Shown: positions 1-11,166, counted from the first letter of the stretch. The stretch is 64,000 nt of DNA from Carya illinoinensis (GCF_018687715.1 NC_056755.1:22352501-22416500), one strand, 5' to 3'. Translations and numbers: made by a program. The notes: generated from the sequence alone by a model not told the origin.

Positions 1-306
1 ACTTCATCTCATGCTTTTGATTTTAATAATTCTGCTGTTTGTGAATCTGACTTGCCTTTTGTTAGTGAAGAATTTCTCCACTATGTTTTTGCTTTGGGAG
101 CATTGCAGCAGGTTACATCACTTAGTAATGAAGTGGGGAAGCTAGAGCCGGTGGTACCAAAGGTTGAATCTGAAATTGCTAAAGAAAAGATGCAGAAAAA
201 TACAACTCTGGAGTTGAAGCAATTACCTGAGCATCTTCGCTATGCATTCTTGGGTGATAGTGATACCTTTCCAGTGATTGTTACTACGTGTATTGAGGGA
301 GCATAG
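1..306 (+). pseudogene. Athila A polyprotein: protease-RT linker fragment
   Basis: Frame 1 is open from the first base to a stop at 304-306. The C-terminal part contains LELKQLPEHLRYAFLG, matching the conserved spacer between protease and RT in Athila/Tat polyproteins (leucine- and proline-rich, ending in a YAFLG-like motif). The RT frame begins in another phase at about 278, so a frameshift lies between about 278 and 306. It is part of a polyprotein rather than a separate gene. The linker has no known catalytic role. Confidence 0.75.
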
Positions 307-979
307 AACAGCCTTGGGATGGACTATTTCTGACATAAAAGGAATAAGTCCCTCAATTTGTATGCACAAGATTTTAATGGAGGGACTTTACAAGCCAACA
401 ATTGAGCACCAAAGAAGATTAAATCCAGCAATGAAGGAAGTAGTGAGAGCTGAAATTTTGAAACTCCTTAATGCTGGAATCATTTATGCTATTTCAGACA
501 GCTCATGGGTAAATCCAGTGCAAGTTGTACCAAAGAAGGGTGGAATGACGGTGGTGAAAAATGACAATAATGAGTTCATTCCTACAAGAACGGTCACGGG
601 ATGGCGTGTATGCATGGATTACTGCAAGTTGAATAAAGCAACAAGGAAGGATCATTTTCCACTTCCATTCATTGATCAAATGTTGGATCGATTAGCTGGG
701 TACTCCTACTATTGTTTTTTGGATGGTTATTCGGGGTATAATCAGATTGCTATAGCTCCTGAAAATCAAGAGAAAACTACATTCACATGCCCCTATGGAA
801 CGTTTGCTTTTAGGAGGATGCCCTTTGGATTATGCAACGCCCCTGCGACATTTCAACGTTGCATGATGGCTATCTTTTCTGATATGGTGGAAGATATAAT
901 GGAAGTATTCATGGATGACTTTTCAGTTTTTGGTACATCTTTTGATCATTGTTTGCATAACTTAGCTCTTGTTTTGTAG
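278..979 (+). pseudogene. Athila A reverse transcriptase (fingers and palm)
   Basis: This frame encodes the N-terminal two thirds of a Ty3/gypsy reverse transcriptase, which copies element RNA into cDNA in cytoplasmic particles. Visible motifs in order are RRLNPAMKEVVRAEILKLL, the WVNPVQVVPKKGG block, GWRVCMDYCKLN, KDHFPLPFIDQMLDRLAG, FLDGYSGYNQI with one catalytic Asp, the TFAFRRMPFGLCNAPATFQR block, and FMDDFSVFG with the catalytic Asp pair at nt 913-918. All catalytic aspartates are kept. A TAG stop at 977-979 interrupts the frame just after the palm; the same frame continues beyond it. The first ATG is not a true start, since the domain belongs to a gag-pol polyprotein. Confidence 0.92.
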
Positions 980-2728
980 AGATGTGAAGATAAAAATCTA
1001 GTCTTGAACTGGGAGAAGTGTCATTTCATGGTTCAAGAAGGGATCGTGCTTGGCCATAGAGTGTCATCTAAAGGAATTGAGGTGGATCGAGCCAAAATTG
1101 CAACCATAGAGAAACTACCACCTCCGAAGAATGTGAAGGGAATAAGAAGTTTTCTGGGACATGCGGGATTTTATAGAAGATTTATCAAGGATTTTTCTAA
1201 ACTCTCTAAACCTTTATGTAATCTTCTTGAGAAAAATTCTGCATTTGACTTTGATGTTGTTTGTTTGCAGGCCTTTAATGCACTCAAGCAGAAACTAATT
1301 TCAGCACCAATTGTGATTGTGCCTGATTGGAGTCAACCTTTTGAAGTTATGTGCGATGCAAGTGACTTTGCAATTGGAGCAGTGTTGGGGCAAAGGCGAG
1401 ACAAGTTGTTTAGAGCCATCTATTATGCAAGCCGGACATTGAATGAAGTTCAGTTGAATTATACGACAACTGAGAAGGAGATGCTTGCTGTGGTGTTTGC
1501 TTGTGATAAATTTCGGTCTTACCTCATTGGGACAAAGGTGATAGTGTTCACTGATCATGCAGCACTTCGCTATTTGTTTGGCAAGAAGGATGCTAAGCCA
1601 AGGCTAATTCGTTGGATCCTCCTTCTTCAAGAATTTGACTTGGAGATTCAAGACAAGAAAGGAAGTGAAAATTTAGTGGCTGACCATCTCTCTCGGTTAG
1701 AGCAAGAGGAAGAAAGACCAGATTCAGTAGTCCAAGAGGCATTCCCTGATGAGCAGTTGTTTGCATGTGAGATCAAGCTTCCGTGGTATGCTGATATTGT
1801 TAACTATCTAGCTTGTAAAGTTTTACCACCTGATCTTACTTACCATCAACGTAAGAAATTTTTGCATGATGTGAATTATTATCTTTGGGATGAGCCTTTG
1901 TTGTTCAAAAGATGCCCTGATCAAATTATTAGAAGATGTGTGCCAGAAGAAGAGATGCAAGACATCCTTCATCATTGCCATTCATCATCATATGGAGGAC
2001 ACTTTAGAGCCACCCGTACAGCAGCTAAGGTACTTCAAAGTGGGTTCTATTGGCCTTCTATTTTTCGTGATAGTTACACTTTGGTGAAAACTTGTGACTG
2101 GTGCCAACGTATGGAAAATATTTCAAGGCGTCATGAGTTACCACTGAAAGGTATCTTAGAAGTTGAGTTGTTTGATGTTTGGGGAATAGATTTTATGGGG
2201 TCTTTTCCTCCTTCTTTTGGTTTTGCTTATATCTTATTAGCAGTTGACTATGTGTCAAAATGGGTGGAAGCAATTGCTACAATAACAAATGATGCAAAGG
2301 TAGTGCTCAAATTTCTGCACAAGAACATATTCACAAGATTTGGCACTCCACGAGCTATTATTAGTGATGAAAGGACTCACTTTTGCAACAAGTTGTTTGA
2401 GAATCTTCTTTCTAAATATGGTGTGAAGCACAAGATAGCACTTGCTTACCATCCTCAAACTAATGGTCAAGCTGAAATTTCAAATAGAGAGATCAAGAAC
2501 ATCCTTGAGAAGACAGTCAAAATCAATAGAAAGGATTGGACGAAGAAGCTTGATGATGCTTTGTGGGCATACCGTACAGCCTTTAAAACACCTATTGGGA
2601 TGTCTCCAAACCGATTAGTGTTTGGAAATGCATGTCATCTTCCTGTAGAGTTGGAGCATAGAGATTATTGGGCTGTAAAAAAGTTTAATTTTGATTTGAA
2701 GGCAGCAGGTGAAAAGCGACTTCTTTAA
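980..2728 (+). pseudogene. Athila A RT connection, RNase H and integrase
   Basis: The frame continues after the TAG stop with the RT thumb/connection ([18 protein letters not shown], then [13 protein letters not shown]). RNase H follows, nt about 1330-1700, with [27 protein letters not shown] and [11 protein letters not shown], ending at VADHLSRLE. RNase H degrades the RNA of the RNA-DNA hybrid. Integrase comes next: an H2C2 zinc finger ([12 protein letters not shown] to CDWCQ, nt about 1970-2105), then the DDE core with [15 protein letters not shown] and [11 protein letters not shown]. All three catalytic acids are present, although ERTHF replaces the usual small residues after the second Asp. 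A TAA at 2726-2728 ends the frame inside the C-terminal domain. Confidence 0.92.
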
Positions 2729-3022
2729 TTGAATGAGATGGAAGAGTTCCGGAATGATGCATATGAAAATGCAAAGATCTATAAAGAAAAGACGAAGAAG
2801 TGGCATGACAAACAGATTCTTAGGCGAGAGTTTGCTCCAGGACAACAAGTTTTACTCTTCAATTCACGACTCAAACTCTTTCCAGGAAAGTTGAAATCAA
2901 GATGGACGGGTCCTTATACAATTCATGAAGTTTTCTCTTTTGGAGCAGTAGATTTGAAGGACAAGACAGGGAATATTTTCAGAGTTAATGGTCAGAGATT
3001 GAAGCACTACTATGGAGAGTAA
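2729..3022 (+). pseudogene. Athila A integrase C-terminal domain
   Basis: This is the same frame as the integrase core, after the stop at 2726-2728. It begins [18 protein letters not shown] and contains [15 protein letters not shown], the GPY/F-type module of Ty3/gypsy integrases, ending RLKHYYGE before TAA at 3020-3022. No chromodomain follows, as expected for Athila. One nonsense substitution would be enough to explain the break. This is the end of recognisable coding sequence in the element. Confidence 0.88.
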
Positions 3023-3310
3023 ATGGAGAGGAACTATGCATTTATTCCTCTTGGAGATCCTAATTGATGATGATTGAAAAGTCTAGTTGTAGACTTTAAA
3101 ACAAGCGCTTATGGGAGGCAATCCATAGATCAATCTTTCATTCTTTCATTTATGTTATTATCTTTATTTATTTAAGTTTTAATAAATTGATTTTTGATGC
3201 AGGTTTATTTAGCATGAATAAAGAGCTGAAAAATTTTAATCCACGGAAGATTCACCATGAAACCAGGGAAGTTCCTTTATTTCTTCAATCCTTTTTACTT
3301 TTGCATTACA

Positions 3311-3342
3311 ATGAGGACATTGTTTAGTTTAAGTTTGGGGGT
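3311..3342 (+). promoter_or_regulatory. Internal polypurine-tract-like motif of Athila A
   Basis: ATGAGGACAT followed 10 nt later by AAGTTTGGGGGTG closely resembles the terminal polypurine tract of the same element (GAGGACAAAC then AAGTTTGGGGGT at 4721-4750). It sits about 290 bp past the integrase stop. A second plus-strand priming site is one possible role (inference). Confidence 0.6.
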
Positions 3343-3985
3343 GTAAACTCCTATAATCATTTGATCCTCTTATTTTCTAAGTCTTGGGTTGTTGATGGGT
3401 TGTTTGATTCTCTTACCAAACATGCATTGGAGTGAGATTGAATTCTCTATGACTCTGAAATTTGTGATTGAAGAGGGTTTTGAGAAAAATTTTCAAAAAT
3501 TTTTTTATGTCAAGTGAAGTTTTGTGGGTACTTTGGTTTAAATCTTTGACCTTAAACACAATTGAGCACATAGTCGTTTTTCTCTTATTCCATTTTGCTT
3601 ATGAAGAGAAGAAGTTGAATTAATTGAAAGAGGGAGGTTCGATTTTGCTTTGCTCTAGAATCCGTTGATGGGTCCTTGAGGCGAAATTCTAGTTGAGACC
3701 AAATATTAGAGAAATGATCTAGGCATTTCTTTGGCATAACCAAAAAGCTTTCCCAGCCGTCCTAAATGTAATGCCATCATTACATGGTGTGTTTCCATAG
3801 TCAACCCCCTTGAGCTTTCATAAGCCTTTATTTATTCTTTGAACTACATAAACCATGCCAGCTCTAAGCCTAAAAAACAATGAATCTACCTTTGATAATT
3901 TGAGAAAATACTTTGGTAGAGAGTTACATTTAAAAGAGAAAAATTGGTTTCATGATGAACCGTATTATGTTTGCTTTGATTGATC

Positions 3986-4100
3986 AAAGAAGAAGAAGAA
4001 AAAGAAGAAGAAAGGAAGTGACTGAAAAAGAAGAAGAAGAAGAAAAAGAAGAAGAAGAAGAAGAAGAAGAAGAAGAAAAGAGAAAGAAAAAGAAAAAGAA
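3986..4100 (+). repeat. GAA-rich microsatellite in Athila A
   Basis: About 115 bp of almost pure purine on the element's sense strand, mostly (GAA)n with A-rich interruptions, midway between the internal and terminal polypurine tracts. Elements B and C carry similar tracts at equivalent positions. Confidence 0.9.
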
Positions 4101-4720
4101 GTCGCTAAGCGAAGTGTGAATTACCTCAGATTTTGTTAAGAGAATTGTTGGTATTACATCAGTGATTACAACAATAATAATGTCACAAGTATGAGCATAT
4201 TGCCAAGAAAGAGCTATGAAGAGAATCATGTGGATTTCTCTTTTAATGTTCTTTTCACTAAGTATTTTTCCAATTTGATTTGATTTCCCATATCCAGTTC
4301 TTTCTTAACCCTCACCCTGTGGCCTATCATTACAACCTTATTAAAGACCTTTTGATCTCTGATTTTGGTGTTGACTACATTAGTGGAGAGGATTTCTAAA
4401 AATTGGACTTATGGGGTTAAGTTTTAAGAGAATTCTTCTGATTTTGGTTGTTCTACTTTTATCTGAGTTTGCAGGTGGTTTGAGGTTAAATTGACTATAT
4501 CACACACACACTCAAGGTCTTAACTTTAGGTTGAAGTAAAGGCCTAACTCTTGCTTGACAAATTGCAAAATTTTTGATTGATTTTCTTGCTATCTTTGAT
4601 GTTAAAAGAGTAAGATACTAGAGATGAAATCTAAATTCATAAAAGCTTGCTGAGTGATGATACTTCTCTTTCGGGTCTAGCCAATATTGCCTAAACTATC
4701 ATTTGCTTTTCTTTTTGTTT

Positions 4721-4750
4721 GAGGACAAACAAAGTTGTAAGTTTGGGGGT
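4721..4750 (+). promoter_or_regulatory. Polypurine tract of Athila A
   Basis: GAGGACAAACAAAG followed by AAGTTTGGGGGT lies directly 5' of the 3' LTR start TGATGAC. This is the standard primer site for plus-strand cDNA synthesis. Confidence 0.8.
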
Positions 4751-4792
4751 ATTTGATGACTTGCAAAATTTCGTATTGCAGATTTTACAAGT

Positions 4793-4983
4793 TCGCTCGA
4801 GCGGAGGCTTTTGGCTGCTCGAGTGAATTCAAGCAGATTCAAACGCTCGACTGCCGCTCAATAGGGAGCTCGAGCGGGTTGCTGAAAAACAAAGATCGCT
4901 CGAGCGGAGGCTTTTGGCCGCTCGAGCGAAATCAGGCAGAGCCGAACGCTCGATGCGCGCTCGACACCCCGCTTGAGCGAACA
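4793..4983 (+). repeat. Duplicated palindromic CTCGAG array in the Athila A LTR U3
   Basis: Two imperfect tandem units (about 4793-4896 and 4897-4983). Each begins TCGCTCGAGCGGAGGCTTTT. The second unit holds a perfect 11-bp stem, CGCTCGAGCGG pairing with CCGCTCGAGCG around a 10-nt loop. Exact CTCGAG palindromes lie at 4796, 4818, 4869, 4899 and 4921, with further degenerate copies. The array ends about 40 bp upstream of the TATA box, so it may be an upstream promoter element (inference). Confidence 0.85.
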
Positions 4984-5021
4984 TCGTATTTTGACAGATT
5001 TAAGGTTTTCTGCCGTCACAC

Positions 5022-5030
5022 CATATAAAA
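5022..5030 (+). promoter_or_regulatory. Putative LTR TATA box
   Basis: CATATAAAA in a plant-like TATA context, about 270 bp into the LTR and just downstream of the GC-rich CTCGAG array. Transcription would start roughly 30 bp downstream. Confidence 0.6.
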
Positions 5031-6019
5031 GGAATTTTTTACTCTAGGGCCGCGAATTTTGACTGGAGAACACTTTTTGGGAGAGAAAAACATAGCTAGA
5101 GGGATTCAAATCATCTGTTTTAGAGAGGGAATTCCAATTATTGCACGTACGTTGGAATCATACACGAGAACGGACGGGAGAAAAGCGTTGAATCGTTCCC
5201 TTGAGCTTTTGAAGACGAGTTGCGGCTGCAAGGAGGATTTTTCAGTGTTTATTTTCTTCCAATCTTCTCAGAACAATTATGGTGAATTCGTTTGTGTTGA
5301 ATTCAATTTCTAGCATGAGATAATTTTTCTTCATTCTAGGAAAACGATGTAACCTATTTCCGAGCTATGCTTGATTGTCTACGCTAATTTAATGCAATTC
5401 TCTCTTTGTTTATCTGATTTATTCTGAGTTTATTGCTTCTAATTAACTGGCCATTGATTAGATGATTTTTAATCTTGTGATTTGCTATCAAAAGAGGGAA
5501 TCATAGGGTAGATCTTGAATATTTCAGCATAGGTAAGTATAGAGATCGAAATACTTGTATGAACTTATGTAATAATTAAATCATTGGTCTTATTGCTTTC
5601 TTGATTATTAAATTTGCATATTCTTGTGTGAATTGATAAACAAGAGTCATTGCCAATTGACTATCGAAAGAGGCTTTTGGATGAATTAGAGATTTACTAA
5701 TAAATAACAGAAATTAAATTAAGTTAGCTGGATGAGAAAAGCATAGTGAAGAATTAGGTGAAATCAATTTCCTAGAAGTTTTCTTCCCCATTAAGTTGAT
5801 CTTCGAACGTCAGTTTTAATTCCTTTGCATATTTCTCTTTGAGTTGATTTTAGTTTAAATTGCAACTACAAAGATCTTAGTGATTCCTCTAGATAAAATC
5901 AAATTTAGTATAATTTTGGTATTTGGCAAACGTAAGGTACCAATCCCTGAGGACGATACTCTTCCTATTACTTTACTATAAAACTACGATACTGTGCACT
6001 TGCAGTTTTGTACCGTTCA

Positions 6020-6682
6020 GCAGAATCGCTTACAACTAAAATAGTTTGGTTTTGAATAACCAAATTAGTCTAAAATACTTTCAATTGAACTTATTCTTTC
6101 AATAAATATTTTTATTGAACTTTCTTTGTATCTTTAAAAACAAAAACTGAAATTTAGGGAATGGCTTTGTCAACATATAAGTATAAAATAAATAACATAT
6201 TTCACTGAAGCTCTAAAGTATTTAAAAATTAAACTTGAGAAAAAATCAATTTCTACAAAAGCCCAAAAGGAAATATAAAATATATCAGCTCTTGAATTCC
6301 TTATTGATGGAATCATCATGATAGGCCAGATTGGGCTTTGAGTATTCTTCTGTAGGACAAATTGATAGAACCTCATTTATATATTATATTTTTGTCCAGT
6401 CCTACGTGTAGGAACCGAAGAGTCACTTTGATTCTCTAACTAGGCAGTGCCTGATCATAGGGTGCTATCCACACCCTACGGGCGGTTTATCCCTTTCTTG
6501 CACTCCACTTTCATATGGGCAGAAGCTCTTCTGTGTATTGGATGCAGCTAACAGTCTGTCTGACTCCATGAATCACACATGACTCCATAGTTAGAATGAA
6601 AAAATTATTCGAATATTACAAAAAATAAGTAAAATCACATAAAAAATTCACAATAATAAACAAAAAATAAATAAAATCACAT
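6020..6682. other. Unassigned spacer between Athila A and B
   Basis: AT-rich DNA with no supported gene. A less AT-rich stretch at about 6395-6590 has a short dyad, CCTACGTGTAGG, at 6402-6413. I cannot assign it. It does not match the missing U5 end of the Athila B left LTR as judged from the right copy. Confidence 0.5.
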
Positions 6683-7941
6683 AGACTCTATTTGTTTTTG
6701 GTTCCTAGATAATTTTCTCATCTACCAATCCAATCAAGGCATTGATAATCGAACGATTAACTATTTTGCAATATTTCCCTAAGGGATTCACTATTTTACT
6801 TGCCAAACATACATTATAAATCAACTAAAAGAGGCCTTGATAATTTTCAAGCTTTTGTTGTCCCTTACGTCAACAACAAATCAAGAGCGAGAGCTAAAAT
6901 CTATTTTCAATTCGAATCCGACTAGCAATAAAGTGAAATCAACATTTATCAACAAAATACTGCATTAAACTAGAACCCAAGATAAATCAAGTCTCATTCC
7001 ACAACCCAAGCTTGAGAAATTAGCTACACATGGTATTTCTAGCAACAAAAATTAATCTAAGTTGAGCCATGATAAAATCTAAGAGAAAATACCTAAATGG
7101 AATCTCAAAGTTGCTTCTATAACAAATTTTTAGGAAAAATTGAAATAAAATACAATGTAATGCCCAAATAAAACTGAAGAAAAAGATTGAAGAAGAACAT
7201 CGAAGCACAGGGAAAATAAAACTAATGAAAATAAAAGTCGAAGAAAAGAAGATGAAAACGAAAAAAAAGAGTAAAAGTAAAACCCACTGAAATCAAAGGT
7301 GAAGCCGACACCATGCGCCCAGAGTAATGAAAATTGAAAAACTAAAAACCTAGCAAGAAAAATGCAAACTCAAACTCTATCCGAATGAAAATTAAGATAT
7401 GAAGAACAACCTCCAAAAAGAAACCAGAAAACATATAAAACCCAGCCAAAATGAAACGACATTCGCCCCAAACGAAAATGAAAGATAAAACTACTAAATC
7501 TAAAACTAACTAAATCGTGCCTCTGCTGTAGCTTGAGGTAGTCGTGCCTCTCCATTTGTTCGTAGCTTCACGCCTCTTGGTGTGCTCTTGCATTTCGTGC
7601 CAACAAGCATCTATTTTCTTTTCTTTTTGTCCCCAAGTCCCAACCACAACACGTAGGCTTGCTCTGTGTGTGCCAATTCCTCTTCTTTTTTTAATTCCAG
7701 TCGGGCTCTATTTTCCTTCTCTTATTTCTCAAAAATAAATGCCCTGCCCATATAAGTATGATATCTGAGTTTAATAATTTCAAGGGCAAATATGAGACTT
7801 GTGTGTATAAAATATTGGCATCAATTGATTTTGGCATCCAGTACTAGAATTTGATGCATAATTGAATGCTCAACTCTTATTTGATAAAATAAATCGCTCA
7901 CTTAAAGCAACTTAATTATACAATTCTAACACTTTATCACA
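6683..7941 (-). repeat. Athila B 3' LTR (outer U5 end missing)
   Basis: On the minus strand it begins TGTGATAAAG right after the polypurine tract. Homology to the right LTR starts at AGACTCTATTTG (6683, matching 14966). About 290 bp of U5 present in the right copy (14678-14965) is absent here. Confidence 0.8.
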
Positions 7942-7966
7942 CCCCCCAACTAGCTTTTTGCTAGTC
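7942..7966 (-). promoter_or_regulatory. Polypurine tract of Athila B
   Basis: The minus strand reads CTAGTTGGGGGG directly before the LTR start. It is preceded by a short dyad (GACTAGCAAAAAGCTAG) also seen in element C. Confidence 0.8.
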
Positions 7967-9239
7967 TCTAGCAAATTAAATGAATGAATTCATGCAAAGG
8001 TGAAATTACCAACTACAGTTTCAGAAAATTCGAGAATCACATGCCATAAAATAGACTTGTTGAGTTTAAAAACACTGGAGATAGATTAATCTGAATTTTG
8101 TATCAACTGGAAGATTTATACACCATTTAGTGAATCAACCAAGAGAATTACATGTAACAAACCTTGCTTTCCTTCAAGTGCATGGGAATGAGGTTAAAAT
8201 TCTAAAATCGACTACCAAGAAACATTAACAATTTCAATCAGAACAGCTAATTTGAAAAAACCACATGGTATTACTTTAATTCAAAACCATAGTAGCGGCT
8301 TTCACGCTATTACACTTTGAAAGGTATCTACTTTCTTATTTAGTAAGGACCCCAGTAATAGGCAGCATTTTCGAATACACAAATGTAAATCATATATGAA
8401 TTTTCTTCTTCTTCTTTTCTTTTCATTTTTTTTTTCTCTTTTCAGTTTTCTAGTGGGGGAATCAAACCTATGAATGTGCACCTACCCACACTTTCATAAG
8501 TCAGCCTTTACCACTAGTCTACCTAAAGGATGTTTTTTTTTTTTTGATTCCTGACTTGTCCGTTTTCTCATTTAATTCACTTCAAATTTCTTCCTAAGCC
8601 ATTAGGATATGGTTTATTAGAGTCCCAAACAATCGAAGTGTAAATCAACAAACAATGACCCAATGTAGTCTTTCTAGGCATTCCGGGTATGTGTTGTGTG
8701 TGTTTTAGCAACACTTCTAACATATTTCCCTTGGTTTAAAAACTAAATAAAATGGATAAGTCCCTCTTTTGACATATACTCATATTTGCACTATATTCCA
8801 CATGTTCCATGACCTCAACAAATTATTTTTCAGTTCACTTTTTAGCATGTAAAACAAGAATAGGGAATTTAATCTGCTTTGAACTCATTACCAGCACTCC
8901 CCCAAGGTGGACCAACATATGTCTAAGGCATGCAAATAGAAAAATAAATTCTATTCCACCCCCAACTAGATTGTAGCATTATCCTCAATGATGCAAGAGA
9001 AATGAAAGAATTTACACAAAGACAGCAGCTAAGGAGCAAAACAGCTATAAGAAGAACGAAATAGGAAAAGAAAAATTGAAGGAAAGAGGAAAATGGATTC
9101 CCTAGGCAGCTTTAAAAGGATTGCAACCAAAAGAAAACAATGAAAAGAAGTAGACAGATCAAGCAAGTGCAGAGTCGATTCCTCAGGTGCAAAGTTAGAA
9201 ATAAAAAGCTTGAGCATTTAATCATTAACCTTAGAAATG
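7967..9239 (-). other. Athila B 3' noncoding region
   Basis: About 1.3 kb between integrase and polypurine tract with no env-like frame. It contains a CTT/T-rich tract at 8401-8449 (GAA-rich on the sense strand) and an internal polypurine motif at 8959-8988, in the same order as in elements A and C. Confidence 0.65.
8959..8988 (-). promoter_or_regulatory. Internal polypurine-tract-like motif of Athila B
   Basis: The minus strand reads TTGAGGA, a 14-nt spacer, then AGTTGGGGG. It parallels 3311-3342 of element A and 47989-48019 of element C. Confidence 0.6.
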
Positions 9240-9449
9240 TTACCATTGAGAGGATTCATTATCTCTATAGCACCATGGGGAAAAACTATTTGTACCAAGA
9301 GTTGTACAATAACACTTGTTGATTAGGTCAAAAGTCTTGCGTAGGATGTGTTTGTCATGGAAATTCTTCATTCTTTCTTTAGACAACTTAGAGTTGTTGT
9401 AGGCATCTGTTCTCAACTCATCCAACTCAGACAGCTGCAATTTTCTCAC
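9240..9449 (-). pseudogene. Athila B integrase C-terminal fragment
   Basis: The frame begins MRKLQLSELDELRTDAYN and continues with KNFHDKHILRKTF. This matches the segment after the integrase core in elements A and C ([12 protein letters not shown] in A). The GPY/F module is lost through a frameshift after FDLINK. Broken remnant. Confidence 0.75.
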
Positions 9450-9491
9450 ACAACCAGCTTCATCAATGTTAAAATTACATTGCTTAATGGC

Positions 9492-10104
9492 CTAATAACC
9501 TCTATGTTCCAGCTCTATAGGCAAATGACAAATCTTACCATACATTAGTCTATATGGAGACAGGCCCAAAATGGTTTTAAAGGCTGTTTTATAGACCCAC
9601 AAGGCATCAAACAATCTGAAAGACCAATCCTTCTTGTTTGGGCTAACTATTTTTTCAATGATGTTTTTAATTTTCCTATTTGCTAGTTTAAATTGTCCAT
9701 TGGTTTGAGGATGATAGAGAGTAGAGATTTTGTGATGGATACCATACTTCTTCATTAAGGCCAAGAAATGCTTGTTACAAAAAATGGGTGCCATTATCAC
9801 TGATTATGACTTTAGGCATGCTAAACCTTACAAAAATGTTTTCTTTCAAAAATTTTAAAACAACTTGATGATCATTAGATTTGCAAGGGGCTGCCTCAAC
9901 CCACTTAAAAACATAGTCAACAGCAAGCAAAATGTATAAATAGCCATAAGAAGAAGGAAATGGTCCCATAAAATCTATTCCCCAACAATTAAAAATTTCA
10001 ATCATTAGTATGGGTTGCATAGGCATCATATTTATCCTAATGATTTCTCCTAATTTTTGACAAGGTTTACAAGTCTTACAAAAATTAAAGGCATCGTTGA
10101 ACAT
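9492..10104 (-). pseudogene. Athila B integrase core
   Basis: Two overlapping minus-strand frames make up the core. The first (10104 to 9775) holds the second half of the zinc finger (CKTCKPCQKLG), GIDFMGPFPSSYGY with the first catalytic Asp, and IISDNGTHF with the second. A frameshift just after that moves the rest into a second frame (9800 to 9492) with [17 protein letters not shown]. The catalytic Glu expected after NGQ is Lys here (codon at 9687-9689), so this copy could not join DNA strands even without the frameshift. The zinc-finger N-terminal half has decayed near 10110-10300. Confidence 0.88.
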
Positions 10105-10446
10105 AGTTGGCCACTAAAATCCACTTTGAAGAATTTTAGCCATTGTTTTTGTGGGCTAAAAAATACCCACCACAAGCTTCCATATGGTAAAAATTTAAAA
10201 CACCAGAAATTTCATTATTAGGCACACACTTCCTAATCCTAATGATTTGATTTGAACAATATTTAAAAAGGTAGGGATCATCTTAAAAGAGTACTTAACT
10301 TCAGCTTTCAACCTTTTGATATCTTGAGCATTTAAATGAGGTGGAGTCTTTCCTGTGACCAAGAAATTCATAAGGTCATCATAAGATGGTAAAGTCTCAA
10401 CTGAAAATTATTGTTCATTAGGAAAAGAATAAGAAATTAAAGGAAA

Positions 10447-11155
10447 CTACTCAGAAACTTCAGGTGTAAGGCAAGAAAGATGATCCACCATCACATTTTC
10501 TCCCTTTTTATCTTTTATTATGAGATTAAATTCTTGCAATAGAAGTATCCATCTTACCAATCTCGGCTTGGTGTCTTTTTTTGACAATAAAAATTTCAAA
10601 GCTGCATGATCAGTGAATATTAGGACAGGTGAACCAAGGATATATGATCTAAACTTATCCAATGCAATGACTATATCTAGTAATTCTTTTTCTGTAGTGG
10701 AATAATTCTTTTAGGTAGCATTCAAAGTCTTATTAGCACAATATATGACATATGACAGCTTATCTCGTCACTGTCCAAGCGTAGCCCCCACAGGAAAGTC
10801 ACTTGCATCACACATTAAATCAAAAGGAATTGACCTATCAAGGGGTTGAAGAATAGGTGTAGTGGTGAGAAATGTTTTCAGCTGATCAAAACAATTTTGA
10901 TACTCTTTAGTCCATTCAAACATGACTGCATGCATTAAAAAGTTGACAAAGAGGCTTAGAGATAAAATTAAAATTCCTTATGAACCTACTACAAAAACCG
11001 GCATGCCCTAAAAAAGATCTAACACTTTTCACATTTTTAGGCATAGGAAAATTTGAAATTAAGTCTATCTTATCTTTATCTGCCTCTATGCCCCGAGGAG
11101 ATACAATATGCCCCAAAACTATCCATTGTCTACCATGAAATGGCATTTTTTCCAA
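10447..11155 (-). pseudogene. Athila B RT connection and RNase H
   Basis: The minus strand encodes the RT connection at 11155-10916 ([34 protein letters not shown]). After a damaged stretch with weak RNase H N-terminal homology, it encodes the RNase H C-terminal part at 10662-10447 ([29 protein letters not shown]). At least two frame breaks lie between about 10663 and 10915. It served cDNA synthesis in the parent element and is now non-functional. Confidence 0.85.
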
Positions 11156-11166
11156 TTTAATATCAA

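Larger units (their letters stand above)
3023..4738 (+). other. Athila A 3' noncoding region (no env-like gene)
   Basis: About 1.7 kb between integrase and the terminal polypurine tract. Some Athila relatives carry an env-like reading frame here. I find no long frame, signal peptide or transmembrane pattern, so env is absent or fully decayed. The region contains an internal polypurine motif (3311-3342) and a GAA-rich tract (3986-4100); elements B and C carry the same two features in the same order. Confidence 0.7.
1..6019 (+). mobile_element. Athila-lineage Ty3/gypsy element A (3' part)
   Basis: The window opens inside the pol region of a plus-strand LTR retrotransposon. The order is protease-RT linker, RT, RNase H, integrase, a 1.7-kb noncoding stretch, polypurine tract and 3' LTR. 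The RT active site FMDDFSVFG and the integrase zinc-finger block [12 protein letters not shown] are typical of the Athila branch of non-chromodomain plant Ty3/gypsy elements. The 5' LTR, gag and protease lie left of the window. Breaks are few: a frameshift near 290 and in-frame stops at 977-979 and 2726-2728. The LTR 3' end at 6019 is inferred from a terminal CA and cannot be checked against the missing 5' copy. Confidence 0.9.
4754..6019 (+). repeat. 3' LTR of Athila A
   Basis: Starts TGATGACTTGC right after the polypurine tract and runs about 1.27 kb. It contains a CTCGAG-rich array, a TATA box at 5022-5030, and near its end the ACCAATCCCTGAGGACGATA block commonly found close to the 3' end of Athila-type LTRs. 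The exact end is uncertain because the 5' LTR is outside the window; the CA at 6018-6019 is my best estimate. Confidence 0.75.
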
